This document shows positions 1 to 6,204 of a DNA stretch of 14,630 bases, one piece after another (within the stretch, counting starts at the first letter, position 1; every line of letters begins with the position of its first letter). The DNA lies in the NCBI GenBank assembly GCA_023647555.1, contig JALRLY010000202.1:1-14630 (forward strand). The letters are read 5' to 3'. A program made the translations under genes and the position numbers. This DNA comes from Pancytospora philotis. Taxonomy: Eukaryota; Microsporidia. The notes beneath the pieces were generated by a model. It made no database searches and had not been told where the DNA came from. It worked only from the letters and a program-made list of their open reading frames with translations.

Positions 1-185
1 AAGCCGAGGAAGCACAGCCCGACGAGATTCCCCCTGAGAATCGCGCCCAGCTCGCTCCTGGACGGCTTCTTGCACGCCTTCGCGAAGTTCCTGCAGTTCT
101 TCAGGAAGCCGATGTAGCTCCCCACGAGCGGATGGCTGGCCAGTTTGGAGATCTCGGCCTTGGCGGCTCCTGCGTTGGAGGACAT
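1..185 (-). CDS. SSS1: Sec61 complex gamma subunit (SSS1/SecE family), partial at window edge
   Basis: This is the small, single-span subunit of the Sec61 protein-conducting channel in the ER membrane, where it clamps the two halves of Sec61-alpha. The window holds the first 61 residues; the C-terminal end of the gene lies beyond base 1. The family's usual length is about 70 residues, so only a short tail is missing. The diagnostic family core is visible as FLKNCRNFAKACKKPSRSEL at residues 27-46: an amphipathic helix with the Cys-x-Lys-Pro-x-x-x-Glu pattern, followed by the beginning of the hydrophobic span (residues 49-61). The ATG at 185 is preceded directly by an AT-rich AAAATTT and then ACCC, the start-proximal arrangement described for microsporidian genes. 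The N-terminal 20 residues are non-conserved, as expected. Identification rests on this motif read by eye. Confidence 0.85.
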   Translation of the reverse strand, partial: MSSNAGAAKAEISKLASHPLVGSYIGFLKNCRNFAKACKKPSRSELGAILRGNLVGLCFLG

Positions 186-431
186 GGGTAAATTTTGATC
201 CGCATTCTTTTCTTGTTTACAAGCCGGCAAACAGCTGGATGTTGCGTTGTTGTTATTGCCGCGTTGGCCACGTAGCATTGCGTGCGGCATCCACCACAGA
301 CGGCGATTCGTGCCATTGACTCTATGGCAGAGCAAATCCCATCGCTGCAAAATCTATACACAATAGTATGAAGATGAGCAACGATACAAAGATGGAGGAG
401 GCATCCCAATAATTTATTAACATCCGTGCGC
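186..431. other. Intergenic spacer between SSS1 and the Dsn1-like gene
   Basis: It contains the SSS1 start-proximal signal (AAAATTTACCC, minus strand, 186-196) and the AATAAA poly(A) signal of the neighbouring minus-strand gene at 413-418. I see no other gene: the minus-strand open frame here has no family resemblance and crosses the SSS1 start. Confidence 0.5.
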
Positions 432-1418
432 CTATTTCCCGAGCTTGCTCATGGCCTTTAGAAGGAAGAGCGCATTGACCGACCGGTCATCCACCGCCCC
501 GAAGATATTCTTGAGGATCCCCTCGCTGCGGGCCTTGGCGTGCTCCAAAAAATACGAAAGCCGGTTCTCCAGCCGCATGAGCCTGTCGGCCTTCGCGCTG
601 AACTCCTCAGCGAGCGCCGCCTCGTCGAAGCCGTCCACGGCCGTCTCGGGCGGCCGCTCGAGCCGCTCCACCTGCACGCGCCCCAGCGAGCCGTACACGC
701 TGTTCCACTTGGAGATCTCGGCCTGCACGCCCTCCAGCCGCGTCTGGGCGCCGTCCATCTCGCGCTTGTAGTCGATGTCGCTGAAGTAGTTTGCATCGCA
801 GTGCCGCGAGATCTCGCGCGCGTACTCCGTGTCGTCTCTCAGATGCGCGATGCACGCACGGACGAGCCCGTTGATATTCTGGCCGGACACCGTGCGATAC
901 ACCTCGTTCGACTTGACCCTGGCCGCGGCAGCCAAGGGCGCCGGCGGGGCAGCGGCCTCTCTAGAAAGCCTAGGCACAGCCTCCTCGACGGATGCAGGCT
1001 CTTGGCCGCCGATCTCGGTCAGGATGGTCGAGTCCTTGATCTCGCTCACAGCGTCCCGATTCACCGACTCGGTCGACAGATCAAGGCTCTCGTCCAGCCG
1101 CACGGTCCTGCGCCTCTTCACGGTCTTGAACACAAAGCTGCCCTCTGTGGGCGCTGCAGCCTCCTTCTTGGGCCCCTTCCCGCCTATCCTGACGGTGACT
1201 CCGCCCTTCTTGGGCGCGGCAGGCTTCTGCATGCTCTTCGCCTGCTCCTTCGCGCCGGGCCGCGTGCTCAGCTTACGGAACGTAAAGCCATCGAGCTCGA
1301 ATGCGTCCTGGCCCGCGATGCTCTCTGTGCGCCGCCCCGGCGCGCATGCTATCTCTGCCCGCTCCACGCGGTTGGTGGACACCCTCCTGAACGTGAATCC
1401 GTCGTTCGTCTGCTCCAT
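432..1418 (-). CDS. Putative Dsn1/Mis13-like kinetochore (Mis12 complex) protein with FxF-basic repeats
   Basis: A 328-residue protein. The open frame extends upstream to a TTG at 1577, but the first ATG is at 1418, immediately before the first repeat, so I start there. Seen: three copies of a short motif, DGFTFRRVS (residues 6-14), DGFTFRKLS (43-51) and EGSFVFKTVKRRRT (92-105), each followed by or containing a basic-basic-x-Ser/Thr site. A low-complexity Lys/Ala/Pro stretch and acidic/Ser stretch follow, then a helical, coiled-coil-prone C-terminal half (residues about 175-328) with ISKWNSVYGSL at 235-245. Known: Dsn1/Mis13 has a disordered N-terminus with Aurora B sites and a helical C-terminus with a conserved Trp before paired coiled coils. 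The match to Dsn1 is an inference from this architecture and weak similarity; another coiled-coil chromosome or nuclear-pore protein is possible. AATAAA lies 14 bases after the stop. Confidence 0.4.
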   Translation of the reverse strand: MEQTNDGFTFRRVSTNRVERAEIACAPGRRTESIAGQDAFELDGFTFRKLSTRPGAKEQAKSMQKPAAPKKGGVTVRIGGKGPKKEAAAPTEGSFVFKTVKRRRTVRLDESLDLSTESVNRDAVSEIKDSTILTEIGGQEPASVEEAVPRLSREAAAPPAPLAAAARVKSNEVYRTVSGQNINGLVRACIAHLRDDTEYAREISRHCDANYFSDIDYKREMDGAQTRLEGVQAEISKWNSVYGSLGRVQVERLERPPETAVDGFDEAALAEEFSAKADRLMRLENRLSYFLEHAKARSEGILKNIFGAVDDRSVNALFLLKAMSKLGK

Positions 1419-1643
1419 CGGCCTTGGGGCTCTGCTCCCCGCTGGATTTCGCACCGCAGCCCGGGAAACTGTGAATTTTTCAGAGAGCGGCTGCGCAGAG
1501 GCGGCTTCCTTTATCAGGCGGTCTGTAATGGATATGTAATGAATATGTAATGGATATGTGTGCGTTGCTAAGTGCAATCAGGTAAACTATCGACTCCCAT
1601 GACTAAAAATCAGCGAAAAGCGATGCGAAGATTAAGTAACAAG

Positions 1644-1649
1644 TTTATT
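1644..1649 (-). terminator. Poly(A) signal overlapping the GND1 stop codon
   Basis: Minus-strand AATAAA formed by the last Glu codon, the TAA stop and the next base. This leaves essentially no room for a 3' UTR before cleavage. Confidence 0.7.
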
Positions 1650-3018
1650 CCCAGTCGATGTTGGTATTCCTGCCGTCCTTAAGCAGCACCCCGTGCCTTC
1701 CGAAGTAATCGCGCATCGCCTGGATGAGCGTGCCGTTGTTCGCGCTCATTTCCAGCCCGTGCAGCCACATAAGACAGCCGGTGAAGACGGGCGCGTGGAT
1801 CCCATTCACGACCGCATGCGCACAGACCCTGCGCAGCGCCGCTCTGCCATCCCGCAGGATCTGCTGGAAGACGCTGGACTGCTCAAAATGCTCCTCGCCG
1901 CCCTCCACGATCTGCTTGACCACGCCGAGCGCCTTGGAGCGCAGAATGCAGCCGTTCATCCACACATCGCAGATCTTGCCGAGCCGCAGGCCCCAGCTGT
2001 GCTCCCGGCCCTTGGCCCTGAGCAGGTTGAATCCCTGGACGTAGCTCACGATCTTGCAGAGGTAGAATGCGCAATGCAGGTCCTCCTCCAGCCCCTCTGC
2101 ATTGTCCTTGTCAGCCCTAGCTGGATCGTCAGTAGTAAGCGCGCTGAACGCCACCCGTTTGTCCTTCTTGCTGGACAGGAACCTGCTCATCACCGCCTCT
2201 GCGATCATCGTCGCGTCCTCGCCGGCCTCCATGCTGGCCACCACGCACATCTTGCCGGTGCCCTTCTGCTCGGCCCTGTCCACAATATCCTCGATCACGT
2301 AGCCTTCGCTGCCCCGTTTGCGCAGGATCTTTGCGCAGATCTCGACCAGATACCCGCCCGAGGAGCCAGCATCCCACGCGTCGAGCATCGCGGCTGCCCT
2401 TTCGATCTCGCTACCAGTTGGTCCGCGGCACACTATGTTGAACGCCTCCTGCAGCAGCGCCATCTCGCAGTACTCGATCCCGTTGTGTATTGCCTTGACA
2501 AAGTGGCCCGCTCCGTCCTCGCCCATCCAGCCGCAGCAGGGATTGCCGCCCGCGCAGGCGCTGATCTTCTCCAGCACAGGGCCAATCACATCGTACACCG
2601 CGCGGTCGCATCCAACCATGATCGAAGGCCCGTGCCGCGCGCCGTCCTCGCCCCCGGAGATCCCGCAGCCCGCAATCCTGTAGCGGTGCTCGCGGCCGCG
2701 CCTGATCGTGTCCTTGTAGTCGCTGTTCCCGCCGTCAATGACCACGTCGTCCGCGTCGAGCACGCCGTCGAGCGCGGCAAGAAACTTGTCGACCGCGCCG
2801 CCCGCAGAGACCATCAGCACGATTCTCCTGGGCCGCGAAAGCGCCTTGGCCATCCCCTCGAGCGTAGAGTGCCCCGTGATGTCGCCGCACTCCCCCACCA
2901 GGTCCTCCACCTTGCTCTGCGTCCGGTTGTAGGCATGCACCTTGATGCCCTTCCCAGCGAAGTTCAGCGCCAGGTTGCTCCCCATGACACCGAGCCCGAC
3001 GATTCCCACGTCAGCCAT
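1645..3018 (-). CDS. GND1: 6-phosphogluconate dehydrogenase (decarboxylating)
   Basis: Cytosolic enzyme of the oxidative pentose phosphate pathway: 6-phosphogluconate + NADP+ gives ribulose 5-phosphate, CO2 and NADPH. The 457-residue protein shows the whole family order. GLGVMG at 8-13 is the dinucleotide loop and NRT at 31-33 the usual NADP 2'-phosphate contact. LMVSAGGAV is at 68-76, DGGNSDY at 95-101 and SGGEDGARHGPSIMVG at 121-136. The catalytic segment GHFVKAIHNGIEY (171-183) contains the general base Lys175 and acid Glu182. KGTGKM is at 252-257 in the all-helical C-terminal domain. It is slightly shorter than the usual 470-490 residues, ending shortly after the Asn-x-x-Trp near the C-terminus; all catalytic residues seen are intact. 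The start is supported by GGCAGGCCC directly before the ATG with AATTTT upstream. The stop TAA lies inside a GAATAAA poly(A) signal. Confidence 0.96.
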   Translation of the reverse strand: MADVGIVGLGVMGSNLALNFAGKGIKVHAYNRTQSKVEDLVGECGDITGHSTLEGMAKALSRPRRIVLMVSAGGAVDKFLAALDGVLDADDVVIDGGNSDYKDTIRRGREHRYRIAGCGISGGEDGARHGPSIMVGCDRAVYDVIGPVLEKISACAGGNPCCGWMGEDGAGHFVKAIHNGIEYCEMALLQEAFNIVCRGPTGSEIERAAAMLDAWDAGSSGGYLVEICAKILRKRGSEGYVIEDIVDRAEQKGTGKMCVVASMEAGEDATMIAEAVMSRFLSSKKDKRVAFSALTTDDPARADKDNAEGLEEDLHCAFYLCKIVSYVQGFNLLRAKGREHSWGLRLGKICDVWMNGCILRSKALGVVKQIVEGGEEHFEQSSVFQQILRDGRAALRRVCAHAVVNGIHAPVFTGCLMWLHGLEMSANNGTLIQAMRDYFGRHGVLLKDGRNTNIDWE

Positions 3019-3139
3019 GGGCCTGCCAAAATTCTGATTTGAAGGCTAAGCGCATCGGCGCGGTAGGTGCGCTTCGTGAGCGCATTTCTAGGCTCAAACT
3101 ACGGGTAAATACATAGGCGCAGGCAATTCAGCAACGAAA

Positions 3140-3145
3140 TTTATT
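3140..3145 (-). terminator. Poly(A) signal of the 55-residue gene
   Basis: Minus-strand AATAAA, about 80 bases past the stop of the small gene at 3225. This is a longer 3' flank than at most other genes here; a 14-base palindrome lies between. Confidence 0.5.
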
Positions 3146-3224
3146 ATTTTGGAGTGCTCTCGCCCTTTGCACTAGTGCAACGCACCAACAGCAGAAATAG
3201 CACACCGGCGCTTCACCGTGCCGA

Positions 3225-3392
3225 TCACAGCTCCCGCGCGCACTCAATTTCTATGAAGTCGTCGGTCTTGAACGAGCGCGGGCACTTCACGACTGCGACC
3301 GCCGTCTCCGTGGTCTGCACGCGCGCGCCCTCCATGCTCCCGAGCCCCCGCTCGGCCGTGCGCAGCTCGTCGAGGAGCATCTGCGGCTTCAT
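3225..3392 (-). CDS. Small conserved-looking hypothetical protein, 55 residues
   Basis: I do not recognise this protein. It starts at the first ATG of its frame (the longer reading begins at TTG) and is preceded by CGGGCCC directly at the ATG plus an AT-rich TTTATTTTT at about -17 to -28, the same arrangement as the recognised genes nearby; that is the main reason for calling it real. Residues 1-20 (MKPQMLLDELRTAERGLGSM) look like one amphipathic helix. Residues 22-55 look like beta strands (TTETAVAVVKCPRSF, then DFIEIECAREL) with two Cys. There is no signal peptide or membrane segment. It lies 27 bases downstream of tRNA-Val on the same strand. It could be a reduced subunit of a larger complex, but nothing in the sequence fixes which. 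Confidence 0.55.
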   Translation of the reverse strand: MKPQMLLDELRTAERGLGSMEGARVQTTETAVAVVKCPRSFKTDDFIEIECAREL

Positions 3393-3408
3393 GGGCCCGA
3401 GTCCCGGC

Positions 3409-3419
3409 AAAAATAAAAA
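3409..3419 (-). terminator. RNA polymerase III T-run terminator of tRNA-Val, overlapping the promoter of the 55-residue gene
   Basis: Directly after the tRNA the minus strand reads TTTTTATTTTT, a standard pol III stop. The same AT-run lies about 17-27 bases before the ATG at 3392, where other genes in this window have their AT-rich promoter element. Confidence 0.7.
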
Positions 3420-3492
3420 TGTTTCCTACCAGGATCGAACTGGTCTCCTCCTGCGTGTTAGGCAGACGTGATAACCACTACACCAAGGAAAC
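3420..3492 (-). tRNA. tRNA-Val (anticodon AAC)
   Basis: Read on the minus strand, a complete 73-base cloverleaf. The acceptor stem GTTTCCT pairs with AGGAAAC and the discriminator is A. The D arm is GTGTAGTGGTTATCAC. The anticodon stem TCTGC/GCAGG (one T-G wobble at its outer end) closes the loop CTAACAC, with AAC at 3457-3459. The variable loop has 5 bases and the T arm is ACCAG-TTCGATC-CTGGT. The internal A and B boxes are intact and there is no intron. The sequence closely follows eukaryotic nuclear tRNA-Val(AAC). CCA is not encoded, as expected for a eukaryote. A run of five Ts follows at once on the transcribed strand. Confidence 0.96.
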
Positions 3493-3652
3493 TCATAAAA
3501 TAACATGCACATTAATCTGACAAGAAAAGCTGCCATCACAGAAGGCAGACACAACCAATGTTCAATCATGTGTTTGACCGGCAGGCGTCCCGCCGTGACT
3601 GTATGGAACTGCGCCCGTGTGTATCGAACAGCGAGCGCACGCGCCAGCCCGA

Positions 3653-3683
3653 ATAATCAAAATTCGCTCGCGGCCGCCCGCCC
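3653..3683 (+). promoter_or_regulatory. Promoter/start signal of the RAD9-like gene
   Basis: AT-rich ATAATCAAAATT at -20 to -31, then a GC-rich stretch ending in CCC directly before the ATG. This is the same architecture as SSS1, GND1 and the 55-residue gene but on the other strand. Confidence 0.5.
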
Positions 3684-4349
3684 ATGGAATGCACACTCAC
3701 GCCGGAGAGCGCCATAATGCTCGACAAGCTGCTGCGGCTCCCGAAGAGCGAGCTGCTGGTGTTCAACGCCGCGTCCCTCCTCGTGGTGCAGCTGCTGTCG
3801 GCGAGCATGACCAGCATGGCCCAGATCAAGCTCGAGCCCGTTTTCTTCGCTGCGTACTCGGCGCGCGGCATCCGCGCCGCCATCCCGCACCAGAAGTTCC
3901 ACCTGCCGGGGATGAGCCAGCTCACGATCAGGATGGGCGACCTCACCACCTCGCTGGAGTACCAGTTCCCGAGCCACACATACACGCGGACCGTCGACAA
4001 CCTCGAGCACGAGCCCACCGACATCACGTTCGTACCGGCCAAATCGGTCGCTATTGACTTTGCGCGGATCGGCACCCTGCTCAAGGGCATCAAGGAGAAG
4101 TGCGTTACGCTGTCGGTCGGCGACAGCACGCAACTGTCCTGCAAGGGCACGAGCATCGTGCTCGGTGCAGCCGCGTGCGATGGTAGGGCCTCCAACTTCA
4201 GGGTGGAGACGGAGCTGCTCAAGCTGCTGCTGCACTTCGCCGATCTGCTCTGCGGCAGCGAGGTGGTGCTCTCCGACGACGAAAACTGTCTGAATGCGGT
4301 CTTCAGGGGCGCAGATATCCTGGCCAGCGTGTTCGTCGCCATCAATTGA
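3684..4349 (+). CDS. RAD9: Rad9-like subunit of the 9-1-1 checkpoint clamp (PCNA fold)
   Basis: A 221-residue protein with the two-domain pattern of a PCNA-type sliding clamp. It is too divergent to be PCNA itself, which is normally very well conserved. The most telling stretch is SMAQIKLEPVFFAAY at about residues 44-58, which matches the Rad9 pattern of a hydrophobic strand followed by Pro-x-Phe-Phe-x-x-Tyr. A second-domain start like clamp domain 2 (FARIGTLLKGIKEKCVTLSV) and a Rad9-like ending (FRGADILASVFVAI) also fit. Known role: with Rad1 and Hus1 it forms the DNA-damage clamp loaded at stalled forks, with a C-terminal tail that recruits TopBP1/Dpb11. Here the protein ends right after the fold, so no such tail exists. 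It could instead be Hus1 or Rad1; PCNA fold is more certain than the Rad9 assignment. It is the only plus-strand gene. Confidence 0.6.
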   Translation: MECTLTPESAIMLDKLLRLPKSELLVFNAASLLVVQLLSASMTSMAQIKLEPVFFAAYSARGIRAAIPHQKFHLPGMSQLTIRMGDLTTSLEYQFPSHTYTRTVDNLEHEPTDITFVPAKSVAIDFARIGTLLKGIKEKCVTLSVGDSTQLSCKGTSIVLGAAACDGRASNFRVETELLKLLLHFADLLCGSEVVLSDDENCLNAVFRGADILASVFVAIN

Positions 4350-4380
4350 GGCGCCGCCCTGCACTGCCAAGAAATTGGAA

Positions 4381-4386
4381 AATAAA
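4381..4386 (+). terminator. Poly(A) signal of the RAD9-like gene
   Basis: AATAAA 31 bases past the TGA stop at 4349. It sits only 15 bases from the opposite-strand AATAAA at 4402-4407, so the two convergent transcripts probably overlap. Confidence 0.65.
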
Positions 4387-4401
4387 GCTGGGTTTGCGTA
4401 A

Positions 4402-4407
4402 TTTATT
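4402..4407 (-). terminator. Poly(A) signal overlapping the stop of array gene A
   Basis: Minus-strand GAATAAA in which the TAA stop of gene A is embedded. Confidence 0.65.
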
Positions 4408-5587
4408 CACTCGCGTCTGTAAGGCTCTCGCTTTTGTTTGCCTCCGCGTATGCGGTGATATAGGCCCTTGCCTGCCGCATCGCTCTGGGCGTGATGCTAT
4501 CCGGTGCGCGCGACCAGGCATTGAACAGGACCGCCAGATTGGTCATGTATTCGTCAACCTCGCTGAGGAAGTAGGTGGACAGGTCCGCGCGTTTCATAAT
4601 GCTGGTGAAGTAGCTGAAGATTATCTGAGAGCGCACGCCGTCGCACCTGAGATACGCCAGGTAGAACATGCTCGTGTCCGTCAGCACCTTCTTAACGGCC
4701 CTGTCGGCCTTCTCGCCGCTGTGCTCAATCGTATGGAAGTAGTGGCGCAGCGCCTTGGAGAAGCGCTGAAGCGTCATCGTCTCGTCGAACGTCACGCCAA
4801 AGTCCATCTTAGCCGACATCGCCTTGGCCAGGTTGAAGGCACTGAAAGTGCCCACGTTGAACACGAGCCGCTCGAACGTCTCCTTGTTCTCCGAGTCCTC
4901 CTGCAGCTCCGCGTAGCTCTTTCCGGAAGCGAACACCTCCTCGAGGGCATCCAGCTCCTCCCGCGTGACGAAGTCGGCGGACCCGACGCGCTGCTTCTCC
5001 ATGTCGGCCAGGAAGCCCATGAAGTTGCGGTTCTCCATATAGTGCCTGTACAGACTCCGCACATGCGGCTTGCCGTCCCGGAACTGGATTTCCGAGTTTC
5101 CGGCCATCGCACTGAAGAGCGGCTCGAAGTACTCCTCGAACTCGGCCATGTCCAAAGTGCGGCGCGCTTCCGCCTTGCCCCGCCTAGGGTTTTCCCGTGC
5201 AGGCTCAGCACAGTCTGCATCGGCGCACTCGCCATCAGAGTCCTCCGCTTCGTACAGATCGCCCCTGCCGAACGAAGGGCTGGAAAACCCGGCCGCACAG
5301 GCAGGCGTCAGGTCATCTTCGACGATCTCCCCCTGGTGGGGCACGCGGGGCTTGTTCATCTTCTCGTAGGCCCTCCTCTCTGCATCGTCGATTTCGTATT
5401 TTCCAAGGAGGAACTTGTTGTACTTTACGTGCCCGGCTTCGGTGCCATTCGCAGGGGAATGCACATTCTTGCGCCATTGGTAGCTCGTGGGCTCGGAGTC
5501 GGCGGCCCTCCGAATGTGCCGGGCCTCGCCCACCATGAACAGCAACAGGGCCAGCAGAAGCGCCATAAACGGTCCCGCAAGGTTCAT
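4403..5587 (-). CDS. Array gene A: divergent secreted protein of the six-member family
   Basis: 394 residues, with a signal peptide at about 1-21 (MNLAGPFMALLLALLLFMVG) and a dibasic HIRR at 24-27. The N-module is hard to align; Cys97 in LTPACAAGF probably corresponds to the conserved Cys of the others. The acidic linker carries two extra Cys (121, 126). Residues about 145-385 are the helical C-module, with FYLAYLRC at 308-315 as its version of the signature (Cys315). It lacks the YH..QP motif, the GRxLYxxxG helix and the clear AWxESS motif of its paralogues. N-glycosylation sequons are seen at N47 and N384. The ATG at 5587 is preceded by CCC, as in housekeeping genes, plus a TATTAATA at -19 to -27. 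It sits at the edge of the array next to core genes and could be the oldest member. Membership is by position, architecture and partial alignment; function unknown. Confidence 0.85.
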   Translation of the reverse strand: MNLAGPFMALLLALLLFMVGEARHIRRAADSEPTSYQWRKNVHSPANGTEAGHVKYNKFLLGKYEIDDAERRAYEKMNKPRVPHQGEIVEDDLTPACAAGFSSPSFGRGDLYEAEDSDGECADADCAEPARENPRRGKAEARRTLDMAEFEEYFEPLFSAMAGNSEIQFRDGKPHVRSLYRHYMENRNFMGFLADMEKQRVGSADFVTREELDALEEVFASGKSYAELQEDSENKETFERLVFNVGTFSAFNLAKAMSAKMDFGVTFDETMTLQRFSKALRHYFHTIEHSGEKADRAVKKVLTDTSMFYLAYLRCDGVRSQIIFSYFTSIMKRADLSTYFLSEVDEYMTNLAVLFNAWSRAPDSITPRAMRQARAYITAYAEANKSESLTDASE

Positions 5588-6204
5588 GGGCGCCGCCTGG
5601 TCTCGTTATTAATAGTGCAAATTGTGATTGCGCGGCCCAGTCTATCTGATTGCTTGTTTGCATTGCGTGTTCGCATTTATTGCGCGATTCCAATGCGCTG
5701 AATCGTCTGTGACGGCAGTATTAGGTGATTTGGCCGACGCATCACCAATCAGTGCAGCATCTGTTTGCGTGTAGAATTGCCATTTAATTATGACTGGTCT
5801 GGCTCCAGCGAGGTCACAAAATTTTCACTGACAGAGTTTTTCCCGATGGCGAGTCTCAGCGCGGCGGGCCCATGGTATGGCATATGCTTTCGACCCTCTA
5901 GCCTACAGAGTGCTGGATAGATGTTATACACAATACACTAGCTCTTTTTGAATCATCACGGTCACGCTGTCGATAAACACAATGCGCAGAGCAATCTGAC
6001 TGACCTGTGGCGTTATCAGTTTTATTAGCCTGATGTGCTGCTAGCAATATGCCTCCGCACAGGAGTCCTGATTCCCCGCTGTGCGAAATTGCCTCTGAAG
6101 TTATATTTTTACTCGGGCCATAGTAAACCAAACCAGCGCTTGACAATTACCGTAGCGGAACCCAATAACAGCGCGGTACAATAAGGTCAAGGATTTATTG
6201 CCTT
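5588..6204. other. Spacer between array genes A and B
   Basis: 617 bases, more AT-rich than the genes. It holds the promoter of A (AT-rich TATTAATA at 5606-5613, CCC at the ATG) and the 3' flank of B with its poly(A) signal. The minus-strand open frame at 5898-6146 begins only at TTG and has no internal ATG, so I do not call it. I see no recognisable family remnant. Confidence 0.45.
6194..6199 (-). terminator. Poly(A) signal of array gene B
   Basis: Minus-strand AATAAA a few bases past the TAG stop. The same arrangement is found after genes C and D. Confidence 0.65.

Noticed and set aside
540..1550. Long plus-strand open frame opposite the Dsn1-like gene
   Set aside because: It is a mirror of a GC-rich coding strand, with a His/Leu/Arg-rich translation, no motif and no start signal.
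1693..3042. 449-residue plus-strand open frame opposite GND1
   Set aside because: It is fully antisense to a well-identified enzyme; the translation is compositionally odd (His, Ala, Arg, Val rich) and matches nothing.
3566..4370. Two minus-strand open frames opposite the RAD9-like gene
   Set aside because: The plus-strand protein has the clamp pattern and a proper CCC-ATG start; the antisense frames have neither.
4346..5701. 451-residue plus-strand open frame opposite array gene A
   Set aside because: Antisense shadow starting at TTG inside the end of the RAD9-like gene. Gene A has a signal peptide, start signal and poly(A) signal on the other strand.
5898..6146. Minus-strand 82-residue frame between A and B
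   Set aside because: It begins at TTG with no internal Met and lies in the 3' flank of B that aligns with the 3' flank of C.
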